From: Pseudooceanicola nanhaiensis DSM 18065
GTDB taxonomy: Bacteria > Pseudomonadota > Alphaproteobacteria > Rhodobacterales > Rhodobacteraceae
Length of the DNA stretch: 64,000 nt
Direction: 5' to 3'
Assembly (NCBI RefSeq): GCF_000688295.1
Contig: NZ_JHZF01000015.1
Location: 151,840 to 215,839, forward strand
Shown: piece after piece, positions 20,311 to 29,853 of the stretch
How the letters are laid out: the number at the start of each line of letters is the position of its first letter
Position numbering within the stretch: position 1 is the first letter of the stretch
The notes under the pieces: generated by a model
Databases searched by the model: none
Seen by the model: the letters and a program-made list of their open reading frames with translations, nothing else
Told to the model about the DNA's origin: nothing
Translations under genes and position numbers: made by a program

Positions 20311-21348
20311 ATGAGCGGTAACAGGCCGATCGGACGCCGAGGCCTTCTGGGCACAATGGCCGCCGCGGGCGTGGCGGGTTTCGTCCCGGGCCGGCCTGCG
20401 CGCGCGCAGCAGGCCGGGGCCTGGGAGGCGTGGAAGGCCCGGTTCCTTGCGCCAGACGGACGGGTGATCGACCAGCTTCAGGACGGCGCCAGCCATTCCG
20501 AGGGCCAGGGCTACGGCATGCTGCTCGCGCAGGCCTTCGGCGACCGGTCGGCCTTTGCGGCGATGGACGGCTGGGCCGCGCGGGTGCTCGACATCCGGGG
20601 CGACGGGCTGATGGCCTGGCGGTGGCAGCCGGGCGCAACGCCCGCCGTCGCGGACCGGGCGACCGCGACGGACGGCGATCTCTTCCGCGCATGGGCTTTG
20701 CTGAGGGCCGAGCGCCAGTCGGGCTGGGCGGAAGCCGCGGGCCGGGCGGGCCGGATTGCCGATGCGCTCGCCGCGCGTTGCCTCGCCCCGGACCCGCGTG
20801 CCCCCGCGGAGCCGCTGCTCGCCCCCGCCGCAGAAAGCCCGCGCGGTTCGCAGGGGGTCCTGTTCAATCCGTCCTATGTCATGTCCCGTGCCCTGCGCGA
20901 GCTCGGCGCGGCTTTCGACAGCCCCGCGCTGATCCGGGCGGCCGACCACGGCGAGACCGTGCTGCGCGAACTGACCGAGGGCGGGCTGGTCCCGGACTGG
21001 ACGCTGGTGACGCCGGCGGGTTTCCGGGCCGCGGAGGGGTATTCGACGCACCACGGCTACGACGCCCTGCGGGTGGCGCTCTACCTCGTCTGGTCCGGGC
21101 GGCGGGACCATCCGGCGGTCGCGGCGCGGGCGCAGCTTCCGGCGGCCGAGGGCGGCGTGCCGACCGTCGTGCAGCGCGACGGCACGGTTCTCACCCGCAG
21201 CTCGTATCCCGGCTATGCCGCCCTGAATGCGCTCGTGACCTGCCGCCCGCAGCCGTCGACCCCGTCCGAGGAGCCATACTATCCCGCGACGCTGGGGCTG
21301 ATGGCCGAGATCGCCGCGCGGGAAGGTGATTCCTGCCCACATGGTTAG
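20311..21348 (+). CDS. Glycoside hydrolase family 8 endoglucanase (BcsZ-like)
   Basis: 345 aa with a twin-arginine-type signal (GRRGLLGTMAAAGVAGFVPG, cleavage near ARAQ). The GH8 core includes SEGQGYGMLLAQA, whose Glu is the expected general acid, and ATDGDLFRAWALL with the conserved Asp. It would cut beta-1,4-glucan in the periplasm, as BcsZ does in cellulose synthesis operons. It is the first gene of a cluster with a membrane-fusion protein, a GT2 synthase and a small outer-membrane protein, so it probably trims or helps release the polymer. Confidence 0.9.
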   Translation: MSGNRPIGRRGLLGTMAAAGVAGFVPGRPARAQQAGAWEAWKARFLAPDGRVIDQLQDGASHSEGQGYGMLLAQAFGDRSAFAAMDGWAARVLDIRGDGLMAWRWQPGATPAVADRATATDGDLFRAWALLRAERQSGWAEAAGRAGRIADALAARCLAPDPRAPAEPLLAPAAESPRGSQGVLFNPSYVMSRALRELGAAFDSPALIRAADHGETVLRELTEGGLVPDWTLVTPAGFRAAEGYSTHHGYDALRVALYLVWSGRRDHPAVAARAQLPAAEGGVPTVVQRDGTVLTRSSYPGYAALNALVTCRPQPSTPSEEPYYPATLGLMAEIAAREGDSCPHG

Positions 21349-21379
21349 CGAAACTTCGCCATTGCGCGTTTCGTGTCTT

Positions 21380-21428
21380 GCCTGCCTCAAGATCGTCAAA
21401 GATCTGGGGCAGGCGTTAACGATAACGC
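21380..21428 (+). other. Hairpin and palindrome before the membrane-fusion gene
   Basis: GCCTGCCTCAAGATC (21380-21394) pairs almost fully with GATCTGGGGCAGGC (21401-21414). It is followed by an exact short palindrome GCGTTA-ACGA-TAACGC (21413-21428). No T-run follows. This could be an attenuator after the GH8 gene or a regulator site for the synthase genes; neither is shown. Confidence 0.35.
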
Positions 21429-21455
21429 GGTCCTGTTCGGCAAAAGGGGAATAGT

Positions 21456-22610
21456 TTGCGGTACTTCCGTCTTGTCATCGGCGCGCTCGTCCTGGTCGGC
21501 GCACTCTACCTGATCACGGCCGAGCAGATGGCGGGTGCCAGCAGCGACGCGGTGATCAACGCCCCCGTCATCGCGCTCAGATCGCCGGTCGCCGGCACTG
21601 TCGATCTCGAGCCGCTGGCGCTCGGCGCCGTGGTGCGGCGGGGACAGACCGTCGCCACCGTCGACGATCCGCAGGCCGACCGGGTGCGCATGAACGACCT
21701 GCTGCTCGAGCGCGATCTGGCGCTGGCCGAGGTGAACCGGCTGACCGCGCTGCGCGACGGGATGGAAGTCCGGCAGCAGGCCCTGGCCGAGCAGACCGAG
21801 CGCTACCACGTCTTCCGGCGGCGGGAACTGGGCGTCGCGCCCGCGGCCTCCGGGTCGGGGGCGGCCGGACTCTTCGATCCCCGCAAGCTCGAGGACGACA
21901 CGGCCGGGAGCGCGGCGGAGACGGTGTCGGACGAGGCGGCGGAGGCCCCGGCGGAGGACGCGCCGCTGGAGGCAGGCGCCTCGGCGCGCGATATCCGGCA
22001 GGTGGCGGCGGGCGAGGATGTCTTCCTCGACGGGTCGGCCAGCCCGGTCTGGAACCACGACCTCCGCCTCTTCGATGCGGAATTCCGGCTGACGGAACTG
22101 TCGGCCGATCTGAAAGCCGCCAGCGCGCGCCTCTCGGCCTATACGAACCGGCTGGAGCGCGAGCGCCTGCGGGTCAACGCGCTCTCCGGTGCCAGCCTCG
22201 TCGCGCCCTTCGACGGCATCGTCTGGGAGAGGATGGCGGCGGACGGCGTGACCGTCCAGCGCGGCGACCCCGTGATCCGTCTGGCGAATTGCGACGATGT
22301 GATCGTGACCCTCTCGGTCACCGAACAGGTCTACAACACGCTGGAAACCGGCGATCCGGCGACCTTCCGTATCTCGGGGACGGACGAGGTGATGAGGGCG
22401 CAGATCGCCCGCCTCGCCGGGGCCGGCGCCGCGACGGTCTACCGGGAGCTGGCCGTGGCGCCCAGCGAGCGGCATCTCGAACGCTACGACGTGTCGCTGA
22501 TCGTGCCCGAGCTGGCCTCGGGCGGGGCTCACGGGTGCCAGATCGGACGGACCGGCCGGGCCTTCTTCGACGACCGCCCGCTCGATTTCCTCCGCGGGCT
22601 CTGGGACTGA
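21456..22610 (+). CDS. HlyD-type membrane-fusion protein of glucan synthase (BgsB-like)
   Basis: 384 aa from TTG 21456, supported by AAAAGGGGA ending five bases before it. One N-terminal membrane segment (LVIGALVLVGALYLI) is followed by a biotinyl-lipoyl-like half (IALRSPVAGTVDLEPLALGA, about 44-63). A coiled-coil region near 70-120 comes next, then an acidic insert, a second coil, and the matching lipoyl half (GASLVAPFDGIVWERM). It should span the periplasm beside the GT2 synthase, one base downstream. The pair resembles BgsB-BgsA of the Sinorhizobium mixed-linkage beta-glucan system; that assignment is inferred. Confidence 0.78.
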   Translation: MRYFRLVIGALVLVGALYLITAEQMAGASSDAVINAPVIALRSPVAGTVDLEPLALGAVVRRGQTVATVDDPQADRVRMNDLLLERDLALAEVNRLTALRDGMEVRQQALAEQTERYHVFRRRELGVAPAASGSGAAGLFDPRKLEDDTAGSAAETVSDEAAEAPAEDAPLEAGASARDIRQVAAGEDVFLDGSASPVWNHDLRLFDAEFRLTELSADLKAASARLSAYTNRLERERLRVNALSGASLVAPFDGIVWERMAADGVTVQRGDPVIRLANCDDVIVTLSVTEQVYNTLETGDPATFRISGTDEVMRAQIARLAGAGAATVYRELAVAPSERHLERYDVSLIVPELASGGAHGCQIGRTGRAFFDDRPLDFLRGLWD

Positions 22611-22611
22611 G

Positions 22612-24591
22612 ATGCTCCCGTTCCACCTCAGCGAGACCGGGTCGAGCCTGCTGCACCTGCTGCCGGTCCTCGGCGCGGCGCTGATCCTTCCGGGCATAAT
22701 CGACCGGACCAGCACCTGGGAACGCATCTGCCTCTTCGCGGTCGCGATCGTCCTCGCGGTGCGCTACATCTGGTGGCGGGGCACCGAGACGCTGGCGCCC
22801 GTCGGCCTGACGCCCGACTTCGTGGCGAGCTCTGCGCTCTTCGGGCTCGAATTCATCACGACGCTGGGCACCTTCAGCGCCTTCATCATCATGATGCGCT
22901 ACCGCGACCGGTCCGACGAGGCCTCGCTGAACTACGGATGGTGGGGACCGGGCCGCGACATGCGCGTCGCGCTGCTGATCGCCACCTACAACGAAGAGCT
23001 CGAGGTCCTCGAACGCACGATCATCGGTGCCAAGGCCCTGCGGCACGTCAACAAGGAGATCATCGTCCTCGACGATGGCCGGCGCGACTGGCTGCGTGAC
23101 TTCTGCGCCGAGCAGGAGGTCACCTACCTGCGCCGCTCCGACAACCGCGACGCCAAGGCCGGCAACATCAACAACGCGCTCAAGGTGCTGTCGGAAAGGG
23201 ACGAGGTGCCGGATTTCGTCGCCGTGCTGGACGCCGATTTCGTGGCGCACCGCGGCTTCATCTCGCGCACGCTGGCGCTGTTCCACGACCCTCAGGTCGG
23301 ACTCGTGCAGACGCCGCAGCACTTCTTCAACGCGGACCCCATCCAGCACAACCTCGGGATCAGCCGGACCTATCCGGACGAACAGCGCTTCTTCTTCGAC
23401 CACCTCCAGCCCTCGCGCGACGCCTAGGGCATCGCCTTCTGCTGCGGCACCTCGTCGATGATCCGGTTCCGGGCCCTGATGTCCATCGGAGGCTTTCCGA
23501 CGGAAAGCGTGACCGAGGACTTCATGCTGACGCTGACCCTGCAGAACCGCGGCTGGAAGACGGTCTACCTGAACGAGCCGCTGACCGAGGGCCTGGCCCC
23601 CGAAGGGCTGAAGGAATACATCACCCAGCGAGCGCGCTGGTGCCTCGGGCTGATGCAGATCGCCCGCAGCAGCCTCGGGCCGCTGAAGCTGAACAACCTG
23701 CGGCTGCGCGACCGGTGGAGCGTGATCGATTCGGTGATGTACTGGCTGACGACCTTCGCCTTCCGGCTGGCCACGATCGTGTTTCCGCTGCTTTACTGGT
23801 ACTTCAACATAACGGTGGTGGATGCGCGTCTGCCCGACGTGATCTCGTATTTCGGAGTGTTCTATCTCTGGACGCTTCTCGTCCAGAACATGCTCTCCCG
23901 CGGCACCATCGTGCCCATCCTGCACGACGTGAGCCAGCTGATCGGCGCCTGGCCGATCGCCCGCGCCGCGGTCGTCGGGCTGGTCCGGCCGCACGGCCAT
24001 CCGTTCAGCGTGACCGCCAAGGGCGGCGACCGGGGCCGGATCATCGTGCAATGGCGCATGCTCGGCTTCTTTCTGGCGCTGCTGGCGCTGACGATCGGAG
24101 GGCTGATGCTGGGCATCGTCTCGGACCGCTTCGCCTTCTACGACGCGGGCTCGGGCAAGGGGGTGATCCTGTTCTGGACGTTCTACAACCTCTTCGTCCT
24201 TGCGGTCTGTGCCATCGCCTGCGTGGAGCTGCCGCGCCGCGAGCGTCACGTCGCCGACAGCCCCGAGCGCCTGGCCTTCGTGACCGAGGCGGGCAGCCGC
24301 CGGCTCTGGCTGACCAGCCTGACGATGGACACCGCCCGGCTGCGCGGCCACACCTATCCGATCGGGACGGAAGGGCATGTGAGCCTGAAAGAGGTGGGCG
24401 ATGTGCTTGCCGTCGTCACGGCCGAGACGGAAGACGGCGCGCGCCTGCGCCTTCTGCCGACGCCCGACCAGCGCACCGCGCTGATGCTGCGCCTCCATGC
24501 CACCGACAACACGCCCGGCATCGTGAACGTGCGCCTCTCGGCGCTGGTCTCGGACGTGGCCCGGCGCTTTTCCTTCAACAGCCGCACCTGA
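22612..24591 (+). pseudogene. GT2 beta-glucan synthase (BgsA/BcsA-like) with in-frame amber stop at codon 272
   Basis: The frame would encode 659 aa with membrane segments at both sides of a GT2 domain. Present motifs are DDG (154-156), DxD (D207-A-D209), the catalytic base TED (E302, D303) and QRARW (339-343). The C-terminal region with an arginine cluster (RRERH) may sense c-di-GMP without being a clear PilZ domain. TAG at 23425-23427 replaces what relatives suggest is TGG (Trp) in the DAWGIAFCCGTSS region, and the same frame continues uninterrupted for 387 codons. Unless the stop is read through, the product ends before the catalytic base. A sequencing error, a true mutation or suppression are all possible. 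Confidence 0.85.
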
Positions 24592-24610
24592 ACCCGAACG
24601 AGGATCCACG

Positions 24611-25201
24611 ATGCCCTGCCGCCCTCTCCGCCTGTCCTTCCTCTCTGTCGCCGCATGGGCCGTGGCCTGCGGCGCCAGCGTGGTGCGGGCAGACGGGTAT
24701 TTCGCCCAGGCCGACATCTCGGTCGATACCTTCACCGGCGTCTTCAGCATGCAGCGCGGTCCGCTGACCTTCGGCACGGTCTATTCCGATTACGAGGGCG
24801 GGGAGGATCTGAACGTCACCGCCGCCTATGCCTTCCCGCTGGGCGATCCGGCGATGCCGGTGACGCTGCGCGTCGGGCCCGCGCTGCAATACGAAGGGCT
24901 CGAGGAGCTGAAGGTCGGGCTGCGCGTGGTGGCCGAGCATTACCGGCCCACGGATTTCGGGAGCCTCTTCCTGCTGGGCGAGGTCTCGAGCATCGACAAG
25001 GCGTATTTCGGCCTCGTGGCCTTCGGGCTGAGCGGACCCGACGTGGTGATCGAGCTTACGCACCAGGGCGACGACGACGATTACCGCGAAACCGCCGTGG
25101 CCGTCGCCAAGCCGGTTCCGGGCACGGATTTCTCGGTCCGGGCCGGCTACAAGTTCCGCGCGGAAGAGGTCTTTCTGGGCGTCTCCTGGAACACCTTCTG
25201 A
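24611..25201 (+). CDS. Small outer-membrane beta-barrel-like protein of the glucan cluster
   Basis: 196 aa with a Sec signal (LSFLSVAAWAVACGASVVRA). The rest is alternating amphipathic strands with Gly/Tyr/Phe turns (GTVYSDYEGGEDLNVTAAYA, VRAGYKF) and ends in a terminal Phe (GVSWNTF), as outer-membrane barrels do. It starts 20 bases after the GT2 frame and has an AGGATC-type Shine-Dalgarno. It may form or guard the exit for the glucan. I do not recognise a named family; its size recalls BcsS-type proteins of cellulose operons. Confidence 0.6.
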   Translation: MPCRPLRLSFLSVAAWAVACGASVVRADGYFAQADISVDTFTGVFSMQRGPLTFGTVYSDYEGGEDLNVTAAYAFPLGDPAMPVTLRVGPALQYEGLEELKVGLRVVAEHYRPTDFGSLFLLGEVSSIDKAYFGLVAFGLSGPDVVIELTHQGDDDDYRETAVAVAKPVPGTDFSVRAGYKFRAEEVFLGVSWNTF

Positions 25202-25211
25202 GCCTGCGCCG

Positions 25212-25314
25212 TCAGGCCGCGCGGTCGTCGACGTTCCGCGCCTGACTCACCTCGGCGATGGTGAGCGGATCGTCGAGCCCGAGTTTGCCGAAGCGCAAAG
25301 ACAGCGGCCGCAGG
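25212..25314 (-). pseudogene. Possible 3' remnant of a gene
   Basis: The minus strand reads RFGKLGLDDPLTIAEVSQAR and a few more residues before a TGA at 25212-25214. Codon use is like that of real genes here (mostly G or C at third positions). An in-frame stop about 35 codons upstream leaves no room for a gene. It looks like the C-terminal end of a protein whose 5' part has gone, at the join between the glucan cluster and the denitrification region. The family was not recognised. Confidence 0.3.
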
Positions 25315-25404
25315 GATGCGCATGACTACCGGAGTTCCGCGCCCATGGTGCGGAGCAGGGCGCGGCCGACGTGCCGGTGTCAATGCAGAAAAGGACATGA
25401 CGTC

Positions 25405-25575
25405 ATGCTGAACAATATCGGATTGCCGGGTCTGGCGATCATCCTCGTCGTAGTGATCGTGCTGTTCGGGCGCGGCAAGATTTCCTCGATCATGGGCGAG
25501 GTGGGACAGGGATTGACCGCCTTCCGGCGAGGACTCAAGCAGGATCCGGAGACGGACGAGACCACCGCCGCCTGA
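25405..25575 (+). CDS. tatA: TatA/TatE-like twin-arginine translocase subunit
   Basis: 56 aa with one membrane helix (PGLAIILVVVIVLFGRGKI), the conserved FG hinge, an amphipathic helix (ISSIMGEVGQGLTAFRRGLK) and a short acidic tail. AAGGA lies ten bases before ATG 25405. TatA forms the pore of the Tat pathway, which exports folded cofactor proteins. A tatE-like gene is also part of the nos locus in Pseudomonas stutzeri, and here NosZ, NosX and NirK all have twin-arginine signals. The shorter tail than a full TatA suggests a TatE-type paralogue. A terminator separates it from nosR. Confidence 0.9.
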   Translation: MLNNIGLPGLAIILVVVIVLFGRGKISSIMGEVGQGLTAFRRGLKQDPETDETTAA

Positions 25576-25606
25576 TCCGCGGCCGAGAGAAAGACAGAAA
25601 GAGAGC

Positions 25607-25635
25607 GCGGGGCCCATGGCCCCGCTTTTCGTTTC
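25607..25635 (+). terminator. Rho-independent terminator after tatA
   Basis: GCGGGGCC-CAT-GGCCCCGC is a perfect 8-bp stem with a 3-base loop followed by TTTTCGTTTC. It lies 31 bases after the tatA stop and isolates tatA from the nos operon. Confidence 0.85.
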
Positions 25636-25661
25636 GCCGCGCCTGCAATTCGCCGGGAACG

Positions 25662-25675
25662 TTGCTCAATCGCAA
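25662..25675. promoter_or_regulatory. NnrR/FNR-type box upstream of nosR
   Basis: TTGCTCAATCGCAA has the TTGNN-N4-NNCAA form bound by the CRP/FNR superfamily regulators of denitrification. If it activates at -41.5, transcription starts near 25710, which favours ATG 25744 as the nosR start. Confidence 0.75.
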
Positions 25676-25743
25676 ACTCCGCATCGGGCCCCGCCTCTAA
25701 GCAAGGTCCGAAGATGTTCGGGCTGATGTGGGGCGAAGAAACG

Positions 25744-27924
25744 ATGCGAAGCGCGATACGCCGGATTGCTTGGGCGCTGTCCGTCCTGCTGAGCTTTGCT
25801 GCTCAGGCCTGCGCGGCTCCCATGGTGGATCAATTCCTCGAGGCTGTAGAGCCTCAGGACCTTGTGCCCGGAGCCGAGGCCTTCGGCACGCCGCGCGAAG
25901 ACGGGCTCGTGCCGGTCATCAAGGGCGGGGACAGGATCGGCTGGGTCTTCCTGACCTCTGATTTCGTGCCCACGACCGGGTATTCGGGCAAACCGATCCA
26001 CATACTCGTTGGCCTCTCGCCGGAGGCGCATCTGACCGGCGCGAAGCTGATCAAGCATTCTGAGCCGATCGTTCTGGTCGGCATTCCCGAAAGCGAGATC
26101 CGGGCAGTCATCGACCATTATACCGGGTTCGATCTGCGCTCCGTGGCCGGCCCGCGGGATACCGGTGACCTGGAAATCGTCTCGGGGGCCACGGTCACGA
26201 TCATGGTGATCGACGACTCGATCCTGCGGGCCGGGGTCAAGGCTGCCCGCGCATTGGGGCTGGAGGGTTTCGCTGCCCCTTCCGCATCCGGACCGGGAAA
26301 AGAGATCGCCCCCGATGCCGGTCAGGTCACCGACTGGGAAACGCTGGCCGGCAATGGTGCCATTCGCCGCCTCATGCTGGACGTCGGCACGATCAATGCG
26401 GATTTCGCCGCGCTCGGCGATCCGCGGACAGAGAAGAACGCGGAGGCATCAGCACCCGACCAGGCCTATCTCGATGTCCGGACGGCGCTCGTCAGCCATC
26501 CGGCCATCGGGCGGTCGCTGCTCGGCGAGGCGGGCTGGGACAATCTGGCCGCACGGTTGGAGCCGGGTGACCACGCCATCGCCGTCCTCGGCGCGGGGGA
26601 ATGGTCCTTCAAGGGCTCGGGCTACGTGCGCGGCGGCATTTTCGACCGTTTCCAGCTGATCCAGGGCGAGATGTCCTATCGGTTTCGCGATCGCGGGCAT
26701 CAGCGCATCGGACAGATCGCGGCCGAGGGCGCCCCGGATTTCGGAGAAATGGACCTGTTCATCATCCCCGAGCAGGCCGGCTTCGATCCGGCGAAGCCCT
26801 TCCGGCTGCAATTCCTCGTCAGCCGTGCGGTCGGTCCGATCGAGAAGGTCTTCCTGACCTATGATCTGGGATACGAGTTGCCGGCCCCTTATGTGCGCGA
26901 GGTTCCCTCTGAACCCGTTGCACAGGCGGAACCGGCCGCGGCTGACACGGACGCCCGCGACGCGCTCTGGCAACGGATCTGGGACACCAAGCGGCTCCAG
27001 GTGATCGTTCTTGCCGCCGCGCTGGCGCTTTTGTCGGGCATCTTCTTCTTCCAGGCTTTCGCCACACGGAACCCGCGGACCTTCGCGATCCTGCGCAACG
27101 CCTACCTCGTGTTCACGCTCGTCTTCGTCGGCTGGATCGCCAATGCGCAGCTGTCGGTCGTGAACATCCTTGCCGTGGTCAACGCGCTCTTCAGCGACTT
27201 CCAGTGGAACACCTTCCTGATGGACCCGCTGATCTTCATCCTCTGGTTCGCCGTGGCCGCAGCCCTGCTGTTCTGGGGAAGAGGCGCCTATTGCGGCTGG
27301 CTGTGCCCGTTCGGCGCGCTCCAGGAGTTGTCGAACAAGATCGCGCGCCGGTTCCGGGTGCCGCAGGTGACGCTGCCCTGGGGGCTGCACGAGCGACTCT
27401 GGGCGGTCAAATACATCATCTTTCTCGGACTTTTCGGCCTGTCTCTCTATTCGCTCGAACTGGCCGAGCGCTTCGCCGAGGTCGAGCCGTTCAAGACCGC
27501 GATCATCCTGAAGTTCGCGCGGCCTCTGCCCTACGTGCTGATCGCATTGGCCTTCCTGCTGCCGGGGCTTTTCATCGAGCGGTTCTATTGCCGCTATGTC
27601 TGCCCCCTCGGCGGCGGCCTCGCCATCCCCGCGCGGCTGCACATGTTCCGCTGGCTCAAACGCTACAAGGAATGCGGCAACCCGTGCCAGCTCTGCGCGA
27701 CGGACTGCCCGGTCGATGCGATCCACCCGACAGGCGAGATCAACCCGAACGAGTGCATCTCCTGCCTGAATTGCCAGGTGCTCTACCAGGATCACGCGCG
27801 CTGTCCGGTCGTCATCAAGACGGACAAGCGGCGCGCCAAGGACGCGGCATCGGCGGCTGCGCTCGCCGCCCATGCCGAACGACCGAACCTCGGTCATCCC
27901 AACCAACTTTCCAGTGCCAAATGA
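25744..27924 (+). CDS. nosR: NosR, membrane flavo-iron-sulfur protein for N2O reduction
   Basis: 726 aa from ATG 25744. A signal-like helix is followed by a periplasmic FMN-binding domain with SGATVT, where the Thr carries covalent FMN. Several membrane helices after about residue 410 come next, with two CxxxCP motifs (CGWLCPFGA and CRYVCPLGG) and a C-terminal ferredoxin-like pair of 4Fe-4S motifs ([23 protein letters not shown]). NosR passes electrons to and helps maintain NosZ. ATG 25714 has a better Shine-Dalgarno (AAGG) but would be almost at the predicted transcript start. It is the first gene of nosRZDFYLX. Confidence 0.95.
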   Translation: MRSAIRRIAWALSVLLSFAAQACAAPMVDQFLEAVEPQDLVPGAEAFGTPREDGLVPVIKGGDRIGWVFLTSDFVPTTGYSGKPIHILVGLSPEAHLTGAKLIKHSEPIVLVGIPESEIRAVIDHYTGFDLRSVAGPRDTGDLEIVSGATVTIMVIDDSILRAGVKAARALGLEGFAAPSASGPGKEIAPDAGQVTDWETLAGNGAIRRLMLDVGTINADFAALGDPRTEKNAEASAPDQAYLDVRTALVSHPAIGRSLLGEAGWDNLAARLEPGDHAIAVLGAGEWSFKGSGYVRGGIFDRFQLIQGEMSYRFRDRGHQRIGQIAAEGAPDFGEMDLFIIPEQAGFDPAKPFRLQFLVSRAVGPIEKVFLTYDLGYELPAPYVREVPSEPVAQAEPAAADTDARDALWQRIWDTKRLQVIVLAAALALLSGIFFFQAFATRNPRTFAILRNAYLVFTLVFVGWIANAQLSVVNILAVVNALFSDFQWNTFLMDPLIFILWFAVAAALLFWGRGAYCGWLCPFGALQELSNKIARRFRVPQVTLPWGLHERLWAVKYIIFLGLFGLSLYSLELAERFAEVEPFKTAIILKFARPLPYVLIALAFLLPGLFIERFYCRYVCPLGGGLAIPARLHMFRWLKRYKECGNPCQLCATDCPVDAIHPTGEINPNECISCLNCQVLYQDHARCPVVIKTDKRRAKDAASAAALAAHAERPNLGHPNQLSSAK

Positions 27925-27937
27925 AGGAGGAAAGACA

Positions 27938-29836
27938 ATGAGCGAAGAAACCAAGGGTGTGTCCCGCAGAGGGCTGTTCAAGGGAACCGCCGGTGTCGCG
28001 GCGCTCGCGACCGTTGCCGGGACAAGTGGGCTGGGCCTGCTTGCCTCGACCCGCAGGGCAGCGGCCGCGACGGCCTCGACCGAGGTCGCACCGGGCGAGC
28101 TGGACAGCTACTACGGCTTCTGGTCCTCGGGCCAGTCGGGCGAGGTGCGCATCATCGGCGTGCCGTCCATGCGTGAACTGATGCGCATCCCGGTGTTCAA
28201 CCGCTGCTCGGCCACCGGCTGGGGGTCCACCAACGAAAGCCTGAAGATCCTGACCGAGGGGCTGCTGCCCGAGACGAAGGAGTTCCTCGCCAAGCGGGGG
28301 CGCGTCACCTACGACAACGGCGACCTGCACCACCCGCACATGTCCTTCACCGAGGGCACCTATGACGGGCGCTTCCTGTTCGTCAACGACAAGGCCAACA
28401 CCCGCGTCGCGCGCATCCGCTGCGACATCATGAAGACCGACAAGATCATCGAGATCCCGAACACGTCGGACATCCATGGTCTGCGGCCGCAGAAGTACCC
28501 GCGCACCGGCTACGTTTTCGCCAATGGTGAACACCGCGTCCCGCTGCCGAACGACGGCATCGTGCTGGACGAACCCGAGAAATACGTCTCGATCTTCACC
28601 GCCATCGACGGCGACACCATGGAGATCGCCTGGCAGGTGATCGTCAACGGCAACCTCGACAATTGCGATGCGGATTACGACGGTCTCTATGCCTTCTCGA
28701 CCTGCTACAACTCCGAGAACGGGGTGACGCTGGCGGACATGACCGCGAACGAGCAGGACTGGGTCGTCATCTTCGACATCAAGGCGATCGAGGCGGGCAT
28801 CACGGCCGGGGATTACACCGAATACAACGGCGTGAAGGTCCTCGACGGTCGGAAAGCCGGGAAATACACCCAGTATATCCCCGTCTCGAACAGCCCGCAC
28901 GGCTGCAACATGGCCCCCGACAAGCGCCACCTGTGCATCAACGGCAAGCTGTCGCCCACGGTGACCGTGATCGACGTGACCAGGCTGCCCGAGGTCTTCG
29001 GCGGGGCGGAACCGCGCTCGGCCGTGGTGGCGGAGCCGCAACTGGGCCTCGGCCCGCTTCACACCGCCTATGACGGCAAGGGCAACGCGTTCACGACGCT
29101 CTTCCTCGACAGCCAGATGGTGAAGTGGAACATCGAGGACGCCATCAAGGCCTTCAACGGCGAAGACGTGGACCCGATCATCGAGAAGATCGACGTGCAT
29201 TACCAGCCGGGCCACAACCACACCACGATGGGCGAGACGCTTGAGGCGGATGGGCAGTTCCTGATCTCGCTGAACAAGTTCTCGAAGGACCGTTTCCTGA
29301 ACGTGGGTCCGCTGAAACCCGAGAACGACCAGGTGATCGACATCTCGGGCGAGAAGATGGCGCTTGTCCACGATGGCCCGACCTTCGCCGAGCCGCATGA
29401 CTGCATCCTCGTGCGGGCCGACAAGGTGAACCCGGTGTCGATCTATGACCGTGGTGACAGCCTGTGGGAAGAGGCGCGGCTTCAGGCCGAGAAGGACGGC
29501 GTGGAACTGGAATACGGTGCCGATGTCATCCGTGACGGCAACAAGGTGCGGGTCTACATGCACTCGGTCGCGCCGGCGTTCAGCCTCGATCAGTTCGAGG
29601 TGACGCAGGGCGACGAGGTGACGGTCTACGTCACCAACATGGACGAGGTCGACGACCTGACCCATGGCTTCACCCTGGGCAATCACGGCATCGCCTTCGA
29701 GGTCGGTCCGCAGGCCACCGCATCGGTGACCTTCACCGCCGATCGTCCGGGCGTGCACTGGTATTACTGCCAGTGGTTCTGCCACGCGCTCCACATGGAG
29801 ATGCGCGGCCGCATGCTCGTGAAACCGGTCGCGTAA
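27938..29836 (+). CDS. nosZ: Nitrous oxide reductase, clade I (Tat-exported)
   Basis: 632 aa, the periplasmic enzyme reducing N2O to N2. A twin-arginine signal (SRRGLFKG, Arg10-Arg11) marks the typical clade I type. The beta-propeller carries CuZ histidines such as DLHHPH near 127-132. The C-terminal cupredoxin has CuA ligands in [12 protein letters not shown] (Cys611, Trp613, Cys615, His619, Met622). A strong AAGGAGGAAA precedes ATG 27938, just 13 bases after the nosR stop. All expected copper ligands that I checked are present. Confidence 0.98.
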   Translation: MSEETKGVSRRGLFKGTAGVAALATVAGTSGLGLLASTRRAAAATASTEVAPGELDSYYGFWSSGQSGEVRIIGVPSMRELMRIPVFNRCSATGWGSTNESLKILTEGLLPETKEFLAKRGRVTYDNGDLHHPHMSFTEGTYDGRFLFVNDKANTRVARIRCDIMKTDKIIEIPNTSDIHGLRPQKYPRTGYVFANGEHRVPLPNDGIVLDEPEKYVSIFTAIDGDTMEIAWQVIVNGNLDNCDADYDGLYAFSTCYNSENGVTLADMTANEQDWVVIFDIKAIEAGITAGDYTEYNGVKVLDGRKAGKYTQYIPVSNSPHGCNMAPDKRHLCINGKLSPTVTVIDVTRLPEVFGGAEPRSAVVAEPQLGLGPLHTAYDGKGNAFTTLFLDSQMVKWNIEDAIKAFNGEDVDPIIEKIDVHYQPGHNHTTMGETLEADGQFLISLNKFSKDRFLNVGPLKPENDQVIDISGEKMALVHDGPTFAEPHDCILVRADKVNPVSIYDRGDSLWEEARLQAEKDGVELEYGADVIRDGNKVRVYMHSVAPAFSLDQFEVTQGDEVTVYVTNMDEVDDLTHGFTLGNHGIAFEVGPQATASVTFTADRPGVHWYYCQWFCHALHMEMRGRMLVKPVA

Positions 29837-29853
29837 GGGGAGGGGACCGGATC

